Origin: Draconibacterium sp. | Lineage (GTDB): Bacteria > Bacteroidota > Bacteroidia > Bacteroidales > Prolixibacteraceae | Length of the DNA: 28,018 nt | Assembly: GCA_027011835.1 (NCBI GenBank) | Contig: JALUZN010000219.1 | Coordinates: forward strand, 1-28,018 | Direction: 5' to 3' | In this document: piece by piece, positions 14,901 through 24,369 of the stretch | Position numbering within the stretch: the first letter of the stretch is position 1 | How the letters are laid out: every line of letters begins with the position of its first letter | Program-made: the position numbers and the translations under genes | Notes under the pieces: model-generated | What the model was told of the DNA's origin: nothing | What the model saw: only the letters and a program-made list of their open reading frames with translations | The model's database searches: none

Positions 14901-16031
14901 TTATTTTTTCCGCGCATTGTATTTATCCAGAATTTTCAATGTTTCGGGGATTGGCAATGCTTTCATAAAACGTCCTTTTTGCCCGGTCATGTCGGAAGCC
15001 ATAAAAAGCGAATTATAAATTGCCTCTTCCGTTGCTTCAACAACAGCAAGAAACAGTGGCGACATAAAGTTGTTCGAAACTTGGGGAATTGTTTGTTCAA
15101 TCTCTTTTTCGCCATATTTAATACGACAGGCCGGTGCTGTGCTAAACGCAATACTATAGTCGCCACTTCCGTTCGACGAGAACGACCCCACCTTTCCAAA
15201 AGCGAGGAATGAACGTTTTGCCAACCGTTTAAGGTTGCGCGCCGAAAGTGGTGCGTCGGTTGCAATAACAATCATACACGAGCCATCGACCACATACGGA
15301 ACATCGTTTGCCATATAAAAATTATTCATCTCTTTGCCTACCGGTGCTCCGTTAATAGTAAGAATTCCACCAAAATTTGTCTGCACCAAAACGCCAACCG
15401 TGTAGCCTCCTTTTTCGTGTGGAAGTACCCGCGACGAAGTACCAATCCCACCTTTAAACCCTAAACACCGGGTACCTGTTCCCGCCCCAACATTTCCTTC
15501 AGCAACCGCTCCCGAATGAGCCGATTTCAGTGCCTTAAAAACTTCGGGTGAGTGAACATAGCGCCCTCTGACATCGTTAAGCCAGCCGTCGTTTGTTTCA
15601 CCAACAATCGGGTTAACCGAACGAACTCCTGCATTTTCGGGAATTGAAAGCGTGTAGTCAATTAATGAATTGGCTACCAAAAAAGTATTAAGTGTTCCGG
15701 TAAGTGCAACGGGAGTTTCAATGTTTCCCAGCTCGTTAATTTGCGTAAATCCCACGGCTTTACCAAAACCATTTCCCACAAAAACTGCCGCCGGAACTTT
15801 TTCGAGAAAAATATTTCCGGGATGTGGTTTAATTACTGTTACGCCGGTACGAATAGAATCGCCAATTATAAGTGTTTCCTGCCCAACCAGAACACCCGAC
15901 ACATCGGTAATTGCATTCCACTTCCCGGGTGTAAGAATTCCGGGAGCAATACCATAATCTCTGGCTCGTTTTTGTGCATAAACAGTTAGTGCAAAACTGA
16001 CAATTGTAACAACTAAAATTAATCTTCTCAT
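14901..16031 (-). CDS. P1 family (S58, DmpA-type) aminopeptidase, exported
   Basis: The 376-residue protein has a signal peptide (1-19, cleavage after VYA) and the P1 start RARDYGIAPG followed by GKWNAITDVSGVLVGQ. P1 enzymes such as DmpA and BapA are Ntn hydrolases that cut themselves before a Ser, which becomes the N-terminal nucleophile. The matching site here is VVDGSCMIVIATDAPL, with Gly250-Ser251. The family releases N-terminal residues from peptides, including D-residues and beta-peptides for some members. The gene starts 10 bp after the Asp/Glu racemase gene, so they are probably co-transcribed. All parts of the family core are present (NAGVRSVNPIVGETND, GNVGAGTGTRCLGFKGG), so the enzyme is probably active in the periplasm. 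Confidence 0.85.
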   Translation of the reverse strand: MRRLILVVTIVSFALTVYAQKRARDYGIAPGILTPGKWNAITDVSGVLVGQETLIIGDSIRTGVTVIKPHPGNIFLEKVPAAVFVGNGFGKAVGFTQINELGNIETPVALTGTLNTFLVANSLIDYTLSIPENAGVRSVNPIVGETNDGWLNDVRGRYVHSPEVFKALKSAHSGAVAEGNVGAGTGTRCLGFKGGIGTSSRVLPHEKGGYTVGVLVQTNFGGILTINGAPVGKEMNNFYMANDVPYVVDGSCMIVIATDAPLSARNLKRLAKRSFLAFGKVGSFSSNGSGDYSIAFSTAPACRIKYGEKEIEQTIPQVSNNFMSPLFLAVVEATEEAIYNSLFMASDMTGQKGRFMKALPIPETLKILDKYNARKK

Positions 16032-16041
16032 CTCTGTAAAT

Positions 16042-16794
16042 TTAAAATGGTTTTAATTTCCCGGGAGCATAACTTTGTACAAGAGCCCGGGCAAGTATAC
16101 GTGTCGGGTCGATGGTTTCAATTCCATCAACCACTTTCTGCGGAAAAGCAAGAGGAATTTCAGTACACCCGAGAATAATAACTTCGGCTCCCTCTTTTTT
16201 TAAATATGCAACTCCTTTTTTTAAGTTTTCTATTGCCTGCCGGTGAATTGGATTTGAAACTGTTTTTATTCCAAAAACAGAGTCATAAATAGCAGGATGA
16301 ATGAGCTCCTCCTGCATTTGCAATGTTGGTTTAATTACCTTAAATCCTTTTTCGTTTAATGGCTCTTCGTATATTTTACTTTTGTAGGTTCCGGTTGTCG
16401 ACAAAATACCAATACCGGAAATGCCGGGATAAGTTTCTGAAATAAACAAGAGGGTCTCTTCAATCATGTTCAGCAGTTTTACCGAACACCTTTTATTTAT
16501 TAAACGCGTGGTTATTTCGTTAAATATTTTTTTTGAATGAGCCGTGTTACAAGGAATTCCAACATGAGTGGCGCCACAATTCTGTAATTTTAAAATAATC
16601 TCAGAAATCGCAATTGCAGGATTCTCGTTTACTCTTCCTTCTAAATACTCGGTGCGGTCGTTTATCTTTTCCGGCAGCGAAAGAAGAAGAGTTGCAAGAT
16701 GCTCCTGATCGCTGTTTGCCAGAGTACTATCGTAAACTTTCTTTAGCAAATCGATACCTGCGTAAGGTCCTACGCCACCAACAATTCCAATCAT
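16042..16794 (-). CDS. Aspartate/glutamate racemase family protein
   Basis: I place the start at the ATG at 16794 (250 residues); the longer reading uses a TTG at 16800. The product is cytoplasmic and has the two catalytic Cys regions of PLP-independent Asp/Glu racemases: GIPCNTAH (Cys82) and IILGCTEIPL (Cys210), plus the N-terminal GIVGGVGPYAG motif typical of aspartate racemases. These enzymes interconvert L- and D-Asp or Glu by a two-base mechanism. It lies 6 bp after the GH31 stop codon and 10 bp before the P1 aminopeptidase gene. A pairing with a peptidase able to release unusual amino acids suggests use of D-amino-acid-containing peptides. Confidence 0.85.
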   Translation of the reverse strand: MIGIVGGVGPYAGIDLLKKVYDSTLANSDQEHLATLLLSLPEKINDRTEYLEGRVNENPAIAISEIILKLQNCGATHVGIPCNTAHSKKIFNEITTRLINKRCSVKLLNMIEETLLFISETYPGISGIGILSTTGTYKSKIYEEPLNEKGFKVIKPTLQMQEELIHPAIYDSVFGIKTVSNPIHRQAIENLKKGVAYLKKEGAEVIILGCTEIPLAFPQKVVDGIETIDPTRILARALVQSYAPGKLKPF

Positions 16795-16800
16795 ATTCAA

Positions 16801-18392
16801 CTACTTAATTTTTATAAAAATAGGAATTTCGTCAATTTTCACCTGAACAGTTACATTTTTAGGCCCCTTAAAAATCTTCCCATTCCGGCTTTTCCATTTC
16901 CCTTCGGGAATAACAACTATTCTCGATTGGTTTTTTGTTACTACCGGTGCAACCAAAATATTGTTTCCCAGTAAAAACTGGTCATTTATTTTTTCGTACC
17001 CCCGATGAGGAAAAACATACTCCATTGAACGTATAATGGGTTCGCCTGTTTTTGCCGCTTCTTTTGCAAGGATTAAGATTTGAGGAGTAAATTCTTCTCT
17101 TATTTTCACCGCCTTTTCACATGCTTCTAAATGCTCTTTATCGAGAACCCGCCAGGGAGCCACCGAAAATTGCATCATTGGCATTAATGCATGACACTGT
17201 GCCGAACGAACAATTAAATTCTGATCGATGGTTTTATCCGGCAAAAATGAGGTAAACTGCCCTCCGCCAACCAAATCGGGACAGGTAAAATTGTATCCCA
17301 TAATTCCCTGCAACAAAATATGGGGAACTAATTTCGATAAATCGGCCCAGCTGTGCGACTTGTCTCTTAACCGGTTTACCAACGGGTAGCCGGCCATTTT
17401 CCACATAGCCCGGTACTCGTTTAACGGGTAATCGAGTCCAACGTGTGCATACCATTCGCACTGCTCTTGCGGACTTGTTTTTTTATTTCCCGAATAACAA
17501 TTTACATAGTGCGGAAAATCGCCGGCATCGAACTTAAAACCATCGACACCAAAGTTGTTCTGAAGATTATCCAGTTGATCTTTAAACCACCCACGTGTTT
17601 CGGCTTTCGAGAGGTCGAGCAATCCACTCACTCCATTCCACCACCGTACCGAGGCTGCTTGTCCTTTTTCATTTTGCAACAAAAATTGCCTGCTTTCGAG
17701 CATTCTGTACACATCGCAATCGGAACTGACAAACGGACAAATCCAGAGCATCACTTTAAATCCCATTTTGTGCAGCGTATCAATCATTGCCTTCGGATTT
17801 TCGAACCGGCCACAATGGAAATTCCATTTCCCGTAATCTTCCTGCCAGTTATCGTCAATCATTAAAACTCCCGGAGGAAATCCGTTGTCGATAATTTGCC
17901 TTGCATAATTCAAAATATCCTTCTGGTTTTGATTGTAATTAATTCAATCCACGTATTGTATTGAGGGGCAGAAAAAAGCAGCTCACCGGGCATTTTGTTT
18001 TTTGTTGGGAAATATCGCCTTTCGGCAAATAAAAAAGCTTCTTTTAACGTTGTTCCCGGCTTTGAATATTCGAGCGATTTTGTGTTCGAAATAACTTTTA
18101 AAGTGTCGTTATTCAAACTAATTTTAAAGGGCTCCTCCGACCAAACAATTTGTCCGTCGCTCGAAATTAACATCGGCTGCACCTGGTTCCCATAATTTGA
18201 AATCGTAAAATCGGCTGAATATCCATTATGTAAAGGCATAATATGCCCCTGTGTAATAACACCGCTCCACCAAGCACAATTTTGGTCAACCGGAATAAAA
18301 AGCTCTGCCTGTTTTTCTTGTTGTCCCATTATATTTTTACTGAAAAACAGAACAGCAATCAGAATAAATGTTTTAAATAGTTTATGTTTCAT
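16801..18392 (-). pseudogene. GH31 family glycosidase, interrupted by a single frameshift
   Basis: The N-terminal part (18392 to about 17940) begins with a signal peptide (MKHKLFKTF..., cleavage near NIMGQ) and a beta-sandwich-like domain ending FSAPQYNTWIEL. The frame then turns to ITIKTRRIF-stop. One frame over, the family sequence resumes at once as YNQNQKDILNYARQIIDNG and runs to 16801. Adding one base in the TTAATT run at about 17937-17943 restores WIELNYNQNQ, so a 1-bp loss explains the break. The downstream part keeps the GH31 barrel: LMIDDNW, GFKFDAGD (nucleophile-type Asp) and CPDLVGGG (acid/base-type Asp, as in the MYORG-like branch). The repaired protein would be about 530 residues. 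It is either a recent pseudogene or a sequencing error. Confidence 0.8.
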
Positions 18393-18446
18393 TTCGTAAA
18401 TTAACTTGAATTAAATAACTCTTCAACCGCTATGGTTTCTTTATGC

Positions 18447-18454
18447 CAAATATA
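18447..18454 (-). promoter_or_regulatory. Bacteroidota -7 promoter box for the GH31/racemase/P1 cluster
   Basis: On the minus strand the box reads TATATTTG, an exact TAnnTTTG match, 54 bp before the ATG at 18392. TTTG motifs occur just upstream but not at the usual -33 distance. In the opposite direction the 200-bp gap shows only a weak box (AAAATTTG, 18552-18559) before the esterase gene. Confidence 0.4.
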
Positions 18455-18592
18455 CACAAACCAAATAGTTTTTCGTTCTGATACACGTCGGGTTTAATTG
18501 TTCTTTCCTTTTTTCGTTTGCTTTTAGATGAAGTTGTTTAATTATTTATTTAAAATTTGAATTTAAAAAGCTATTTTCGAAAAAACTAACTA

Positions 18593-20665
18593 ATGAAAAA
18601 TATTACAGCAGTACTGTTTTTGGTGTTAATCCTTGCAGTTTCGTGTACCAATAAAAAGGTCTATCGCGATGTTTCCTTTTATAGCAATGCTTTTCAAACC
18701 GAACGAATGTACCGAATTTATCTACCCAAAGACTATGATAAGAACAGCAACAAAAGATATCCGGTAGTTTACTATTTTCACGGATTCGGGGGGCGATACA
18801 AATGGGATTCGTACGACATTGAAGACGATATTAATTATCGTAAAAACGGGAGGAAAGAACCGCCGATGGTGATGGAATGGAGCAATTATGTTTCCACTCA
18901 CAATGTAATAATTGTTACCTGGGATGGTTACGAACCCAAATTAAATCCGGGGCTAAGATTCCGGGAAGGGATAAAATACGGCGGTTGTAAACCATACGAT
19001 TATATTCGAGCACACGATATGGGGAAAGACAAATTCAGAGGTTGGGATTACCGCAACTATTTTCGCAATTTGGTAAATCACGTCGACTCGCATTTTCGTA
19101 CTTTCGCCGACAGAGACCACCGGGCAGTAACCGGTTTAAGTATGGGCGGACTTACATCAATTTACATTGCCGGGCAGTGCAAAGACCTTGTGGGGTCAAT
19201 CAGCACATTCGACCCCGCCGACAACCTCCCGTATTACGGACCAAAAGGAAAACAGGTGGTTTTTCCTGTTCTCGAAATGTATCGTTCGCTAAAAGGTTTG
19301 CCGGTACGATTAACGATGACCGATGGCGACTGGCTAAAATACAACGACTGGGAGATGAAACGTATTTTCGACGCAGCCGACCTCACTTCTTTTGAATTTC
19401 ATCTGGCCGATTATCCAAATCATTGGGCAGGCGACACGCAAGACCAACTCGATTTTCATATGCGCGAATTCTTAAAAAAACATCGCACCCCTGTCAACTG
19501 GGGGCACGTTTGCACCGCGTATCCTTCGTTTTCAGCCTGGGATTACTCGATTAAGGTGGAACGCCCGCAAGCTGCTTTATCGCTACTCGAAAATGTTTCT
19601 CCCCGGCAAATTACCTATATTTCGCGTACGTTTATTCCCGACGGGCCAATTGTTCAAAACGAAAAAATTTCTATCTCAACAAGCAAAATTTACTTGCCCT
19701 CAAAAATGTACGACTTGGTTCTTTATAACCTCTCATCGCAAAAGTTTCAGGGAAAAGAGCTGAAATCAACCGCCGATGGAAAACTTAATTTTGAAATTGA
19801 CGGAGGTGGCTATTTAATTGGAATAAATCGGCACGATGATGCAAAATCGCCCAATTTAAGAGTTGTTCAGAAAAACAACAGAGATTACTATTTTTTTGAA
19901 GAGCAGAAATCTTACGGAGTCGATTTCAGTTTAATAAATGTTGGTTGCGGCGACGCCAAAAACATAAAAGTGAGAGCCTTTTCGAATCATCCATACATTC
20001 ATTTTTCCGACAGTATTATTCACATTCAAAAAATTCAACCGGCGAAATCGGCTGAATTAAAAAGGGCTTTTAATTTCTCAATTTCTCAATACACCGATTC
20101 AAGTTTTGTGGGAACGCTGTTTTTCGAGATTTCGGAAAACGGAGCTGTTGCCGACACGCAGCGCGTGATGTTTTTTACCACTTCAAAATCGGTGGAAATA
20201 ACAGATAAAAACGATATTATAGTTTTGGATGGCCGCACAGTAAAAGATGTTCCTATTTACAGACAGGGGCCAAATACAATTGGCAAAGGCGACATTTCGG
20301 GCGGGACAGGAAATGGCAACGGAATTATCAACCGGGGCGAAGACATTTTAATACAAGTAAAACTTGAAAAAGGAATGGCGCCCAACGATTCGGCAACATT
20401 TCACCGAACTTTTCTGGTTAACTATTTCGACGATCCGTACCTGAAAGTAAACCGGTTAAATTACGAGGAGCGATTACGACAAGCGTCAAAATCGCACATA
20501 TCAACAGTTCTTTCTATCGACAAAAATACACCGCCCGGCCATATTTTTAATTTGTGGTTAAAAGTAGAAAGTTTGTATAACGATAAAAACGACCCCGATT
20601 CGGATGCAGCAATTTACGCACACCACTACGATTATCGACGGGTTCGATTAAAAGTGAGCGACTAA
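18593..20665 (+). CDS. Exported esterase (esterase D/feruloyl esterase-like alpha/beta hydrolase) with large C-terminal beta-domain region
   Basis: The 690-residue product opens with a lipoprotein-type signal (hydrophobic 6-15, Cys18 in AVSC). Residues about 25-295 form an esterase-D-type alpha/beta hydrolase: VVYYFHGFGG (oxyanion region), GLSMGG (nucleophile Ser183), TMTDGDW (Asp244 or Asp246) and YPNHWAG (His277). Related enzymes cleave feruloyl or acetyl esters from plant polysaccharides. The remaining 400 residues look beta-rich with no clear enzyme motif; a Gly/Asn-rich stretch (GKGDISGGTGNGNGIINRG) is followed by segments like those of CARDB/Ig-type domains. It faces away from the GH31 cluster across a 200-bp gap and may share a glycan-degrading role with it. 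The substrate is inferred from the family only. Confidence 0.75.
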   Translation: MKNITAVLFLVLILAVSCTNKKVYRDVSFYSNAFQTERMYRIYLPKDYDKNSNKRYPVVYYFHGFGGRYKWDSYDIEDDINYRKNGRKEPPMVMEWSNYVSTHNVIIVTWDGYEPKLNPGLRFREGIKYGGCKPYDYIRAHDMGKDKFRGWDYRNYFRNLVNHVDSHFRTFADRDHRAVTGLSMGGLTSIYIAGQCKDLVGSISTFDPADNLPYYGPKGKQVVFPVLEMYRSLKGLPVRLTMTDGDWLKYNDWEMKRIFDAADLTSFEFHLADYPNHWAGDTQDQLDFHMREFLKKHRTPVNWGHVCTAYPSFSAWDYSIKVERPQAALSLLENVSPRQITYISRTFIPDGPIVQNEKISISTSKIYLPSKMYDLVLYNLSSQKFQGKELKSTADGKLNFEIDGGGYLIGINRHDDAKSPNLRVVQKNNRDYYFFEEQKSYGVDFSLINVGCGDAKNIKVRAFSNHPYIHFSDSIIHIQKIQPAKSAELKRAFNFSISQYTDSSFVGTLFFEISENGAVADTQRVMFFTTSKSVEITDKNDIIVLDGRTVKDVPIYRQGPNTIGKGDISGGTGNGNGIINRGEDILIQVKLEKGMAPNDSATFHRTFLVNYFDDPYLKVNRLNYEERLRQASKSHISTVLSIDKNTPPGHIFNLWLKVESLYNDKNDPDSDAAIYAHHYDYRRVRLKVSD

Positions 20666-20710
20666 AGTGAAGAATTTTTACAAATAACTTTTTTTCGAAA
20701 TCGGCATACA

Positions 20711-23700
20711 CTATTTCGAAGCATCTGCCACATCACTCAATACTCTTCTGAAATTTTTAGTTGTTACTTTCCGGGTATTGTATTTTTTCAAATACTCCTG
20801 ATGTTCGCTGTCGGTAGGATACGTTTCGTTTGAACCGTACGGATAACAACTCATTTCGCGAAATGGTAAAGGTTCAACATTTTTCCCTGTGGCTGTGTTC
20901 ATATCGCCATCTTTTACCCACCCTACACTATGAATCAGAAAGTCGCGTTTCCAACCTTCGGGCAACTCGGGCAATCTGGCAGCATCGAATGTAATCGTTG
21001 TTTCGTCGCCCGCATTTTTTACAATATATTTATTATCGGGAGCAATTAGCAACGGAAGAACATCGCCATAGCGGGTATAATTTCCAAGCAAATCGCGCCA
21101 CTTTTGTTCGGTTGAAACATCGTAATAATCGAACCAATGCGGGCCGTATCTCCCTCCTTTACGGAATGTACGCGAAAAACCACGATAGTGCAAATCGGCT
21201 GCAACCGGGGCTAAAACCGTTGCGTTAACCGGTTCCGAACAGTTTTCGTTGGTGTAAAAAATGTAATCCCAATAAATTTCCATATTCGTTTTAATTCTGA
21301 TACGTGCATCTTTTGCAAAAACCTTTCCGGTAAGATCGACAACAATAGTTTTATCTTTCCCCATTGGAAAGGTGAGGTCGTTCACAACCGTTTTCCACCG
21401 CCCGTTTTTATCGACTGCCTGAATTTGTGGCGATACAATTTCCAACTCATCGGACTGCGAAATGGAAGCATTTATACTGGCATCGGAAGGGAAAATCCAT
21501 CCATTCAGAAAAAGAGTAAGTTTTTTGTCGGGGTCTATTTCCCCCAAATCGAGTGTAAGATAGGTTAACTCGGTAATTCCCTGATACTTTGCAGGGATAA
21601 ATTCCGAAACATATTTATCGTCTTTTTTTGATATTTTTTCCAAAAGATTATCGTTTCTCTTATTTGTTGCCGACAGCGGTATTTTTTTCTCTTTTGCCTG
21701 AAATAACTTGTACCCGGGAGTTGCAGATGGCAAAATACGTTCATCGACATAAACATCGGTTGAGGCGGGATGATCGATTGCAACAAGTTGAATCTGGTCG
21801 GTGTAAATTGTTTCCCACAACTCGGCAGTGGTTTGAATAATATATTTTCCATTTTGTGGTTTTATCAGTTCCGACGGAATCTTTATATAATCGTCGGAAG
21901 GTGCCGGGCTTGCATATTTCATCGCTTTGTCGCCGCCCATAATTCCAAGCGGCATTCCCAGTGCACTGCGCCACATAATATCTTTTACAAAAACATATTT
22001 CTCGCCATCCCAACTGTACAAAAACGGGCACGAACCTTTTAACGACTGCTCCTCAATTAAACTTTGGTCGGTGCCGGGGAAGAATATATTCTGCGGTACA
22101 CCGTTTGTCCATAAAACACGAATTACCTCGGCTTTGGTACGGGCACCAAGTCCAAAATGAATGGAGGGCGTTGTAACAACTTTCGATTGGTACAGATTTC
22201 CGGCTCGCATTTCAACTTTTGTTCCAATACCATAATAGTTATTTTTGCCACTTCCGGTTCGCAGCCCAACCAACTTAATTTTCACAAAATGGTTGTTGTT
22301 GCCACCGTCGTTTCGAAGCAACCGAACCGAACCTCCCGGCTGAACAATTAAAAAATCTAAATCGCCATCGTTTCCATAGTCGAATGTAAGAATCTGTTTT
22401 CCCTCTTTCAGATTTCCCGGAAGAATATTTTCGGTATTATAAAACATTCCGTTTCCATCGTTGTGAAGGAGAAAAACACCATCGCCTCCTGTTTTCGAAG
22501 TTCCTGCAACAAGCAAATCGAGAAAACCATCGTTATCGAAATCGAAAAATGAGGCATCGTTAACAGCTACATTTTTAAGGGTTTGTTCAAGGGTGGACGA
22601 TTGCTTGTCTTCCTTAAAAGTTCCATCGCCGAGGTTACGGTATAAAACATTCTCACCCGGAACAGAAGAGGTAATAAAAAGGTCGAAAAAACCATCGTTA
22701 TTGTAATCGCCAACCGAAACCGATGTAGAGTGTATCGTTTTCTTTAGTCCGCTTTTCCCGGTAACTTCCCTGAAAATTCCCTGTCGCTGATTCGAATAGA
22801 GCTCATCAGGACTGTTGCCATTAACAACAAAAAGGTCAATATCGCCATCGTCATCAAAATCGCCAAATGCAGCATCAATACTTTCGGTTCCGTCGCCTGC
22901 AAGACCCGACTCCTCAGATCTATCAGAAAAAGTTCCATCAGAATTATTCCGGTACAAAATGTTTTTCTTTGCCTGCAATATAAACAGGTCGAGGTCGCCA
23001 TCGTGGTCGTAATCGAAAAACAGCGAGCGATTTCCGGCTGTTTTAACGCCAACATTTGCTTTCGCCGAAACATTGGTAAAGGTTCCATCGCCATTGTTTT
23101 TATACAAAATATTTGAATGGCCACAAATTACATACAAGTCGGGAAAACCATCGTTATCGAAATCGTTAAACTTAGCAGCATACTCCACATTTTGCGGAGT
23201 TATTCCTGCCTCTTTCGAAACATTCGTAAACTTACCCTCGTCGTTTTTAAACAATCCGTATTTGTATGAATTGGTGCTTTTATCGAAATAACCCAAATAG
23301 AAATCAATGTCGTTATCGCCATCGAAATCGCAAGCTGCAAGTGGAATTTGTTTGGCTAAATTATTTTTCGATTGTCCAAAGTCCAAGCCGACTTGCGAAG
23401 TTACATCGGTAAAATGAATCGCCTTTAAAACTGCTTTCCAATCGCCTGCCTGTACTTTGCTCTCATTTTTATCGAAAGTAATGAGTGGTGTTCCTATTGC
23501 CGATCCGCCGGGCCCTTTCAACTCCAAAACCCCACTTTGGTAAGTACCGGTAACTTTCATATAGTTATGAAAAATCATAAACGACACCGAAGCTTCATCA
23601 ATGTTTTTTTCCTGAAGAGCGACCATTGTTTTTTTGTAATACTCAATTGCCTCTTTTGGAAATTCGGGAAAAATCTTTTGTAATTTTTCCAACTCGGCCA

Positions 23701-24283
23701 GTGCATCATCTACCTTCTTGTGTCGAATCAGAATTTCAATTAAATTCAAACGGGGAACAATATTTCCGGGTGCTTTTTCAATCTGTTGTTTGGTATATAA
23801 GAGCCGCTTTTTTGCACTGTTTTTATCAGCCGACAACGAATACAACTCGGTTAAACTAAATAGCGATTTTATATGATCGGGAGCATATTGAACCGATTTC
23901 TCCAATACCTTTACAGCGTCCTCTTTTTTATTATTCAGCTCGTATGTTTTTGCCAGAATCAACCGGATATCGGGGTCTTCAGGACTAATATCAATTGCTT
24001 TTAACAGCTGCGCCTCGGCATCCGAATATTTGCCCTTTCGCAAAAACACAAGTCCCAGATTTGCATATCCGGTTGCGCTCTCCGGGTCTAATTCAATTAA
24101 TTTCCGGAACTCAACCTCTGCCTTATCTAACTGATTCTCTTCAAGATAAGCGACTCCTAAAGTACGTGTCGATATAATCTCCTCGGGTGTTCCGTGTTTT
24201 GTTTTTTTCGATTGCTGATTACAACCAAAAAAAAGAACAGGTACAATTACAAAAAGCAGGAATGTTGTATTGGTAATTTTCAT
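20711..24283 (-). CDS. TPR / FG-GAP (VCBS) repeat / ASPIC-UnbV domain lipoprotein
   Basis: I place the start at the ATG at 24283 (1190 residues), which opens a lipoprotein signal (MKITNTTFLLFVIVPVLFFGC, Cys21); the longer frame begins at a TTG. Residues about 35-230 form four or more TPR units (TGYANLGLVFLRKGKYSDA is typical). Residues about 318-660 hold seven FG-GAP/VCBS repeats with calcium-loop motifs such as DFDGDNDID, DFDNDGFPD and DYDHDGDLD, spaced about 45-55 residues and forming a likely beta-propeller. An ASPIC/UnbV domain follows (about 665-740, IHFGLGARTKAEVIRVLW). The last 440 residues, starting near GSCPFLYSWDGEKYVFVKDI, are not assigned. It is predicted to be an outer-membrane-anchored surface or periplasmic scaffold that binds calcium and partner proteins. 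It is last in the leftward cluster, 86 bp after the second LivJ-like gene. Confidence 0.85.
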   Translation of the reverse strand: MKITNTTFLLFVIVPVLFFGCNQQSKKTKHGTPEEIISTRTLGVAYLEENQLDKAEVEFRKLIELDPESATGYANLGLVFLRKGKYSDAEAQLLKAIDISPEDPDIRLILAKTYELNNKKEDAVKVLEKSVQYAPDHIKSLFSLTELYSLSADKNSAKKRLLYTKQQIEKAPGNIVPRLNLIEILIRHKKVDDALAELEKLQKIFPEFPKEAIEYYKKTMVALQEKNIDEASVSFMIFHNYMKVTGTYQSGVLELKGPGGSAIGTPLITFDKNESKVQAGDWKAVLKAIHFTDVTSQVGLDFGQSKNNLAKQIPLAACDFDGDNDIDFYLGYFDKSTNSYKYGLFKNDEGKFTNVSKEAGITPQNVEYAAKFNDFDNDGFPDLYVICGHSNILYKNNGDGTFTNVSAKANVGVKTAGNRSLFFDYDHDGDLDLFILQAKKNILYRNNSDGTFSDRSEESGLAGDGTESIDAAFGDFDDDGDIDLFVVNGNSPDELYSNQRQGIFREVTGKSGLKKTIHSTSVSVGDYNNDGFFDLFITSSVPGENVLYRNLGDGTFKEDKQSSTLEQTLKNVAVNDASFFDFDNDGFLDLLVAGTSKTGGDGVFLLHNDGNGMFYNTENILPGNLKEGKQILTFDYGNDGDLDFLIVQPGGSVRLLRNDGGNNNHFVKIKLVGLRTGSGKNNYYGIGTKVEMRAGNLYQSKVVTTPSIHFGLGARTKAEVIRVLWTNGVPQNIFFPGTDQSLIEEQSLKGSCPFLYSWDGEKYVFVKDIMWRSALGMPLGIMGGDKAMKYASPAPSDDYIKIPSELIKPQNGKYIIQTTAELWETIYTDQIQLVAIDHPASTDVYVDERILPSATPGYKLFQAKEKKIPLSATNKRNDNLLEKISKKDDKYVSEFIPAKYQGITELTYLTLDLGEIDPDKKLTLFLNGWIFPSDASINASISQSDELEIVSPQIQAVDKNGRWKTVVNDLTFPMGKDKTIVVDLTGKVFAKDARIRIKTNMEIYWDYIFYTNENCSEPVNATVLAPVAADLHYRGFSRTFRKGGRYGPHWFDYYDVSTEQKWRDLLGNYTRYGDVLPLLIAPDNKYIVKNAGDETTITFDAARLPELPEGWKRDFLIHSVGWVKDGDMNTATGKNVEPLPFREMSCYPYGSNETYPTDSEHQEYLKKYNTRKVTTKNFRRVLSDVADASK

Positions 24284-24369
24284 TTTAATCCGAATATTTA
24301 AATTGAACTTTTCCCCAAGCAATTTTTATGCTGAAATAACTTTGGCAAGATACGAAAAATAGAGCTGAA

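Noticed and set aside
17443..17865. 140-residue rightward ORF opposite the GH31 gene
   Set aside because: It is antisense to conserved GH31 barrel sequence and has no recognisable domain, so it is a shadow.
20687..20725. Hairpin CGAAAT...ATTTCG between the convergent esterase and lipoprotein genes as a terminator
   Set aside because: The stem is only 6 bp, overlaps the lipoprotein stop codon, and no T-tract follows it on either strand in the required position.
21741..22160. Several overlapping ORFs within the TPR/FG-GAP/UnbV gene
   Set aside because: They are frame shadows of a long well-supported gene, with Cys/Arg-rich low-information translations.
24284..24369. Promoter in the gap before the lipoprotein gene
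   Set aside because: The best box (TATCTTGC on the minus strand) has two mismatches to TAnnTTTG. Transcription from the upstream gene is an equally good explanation.
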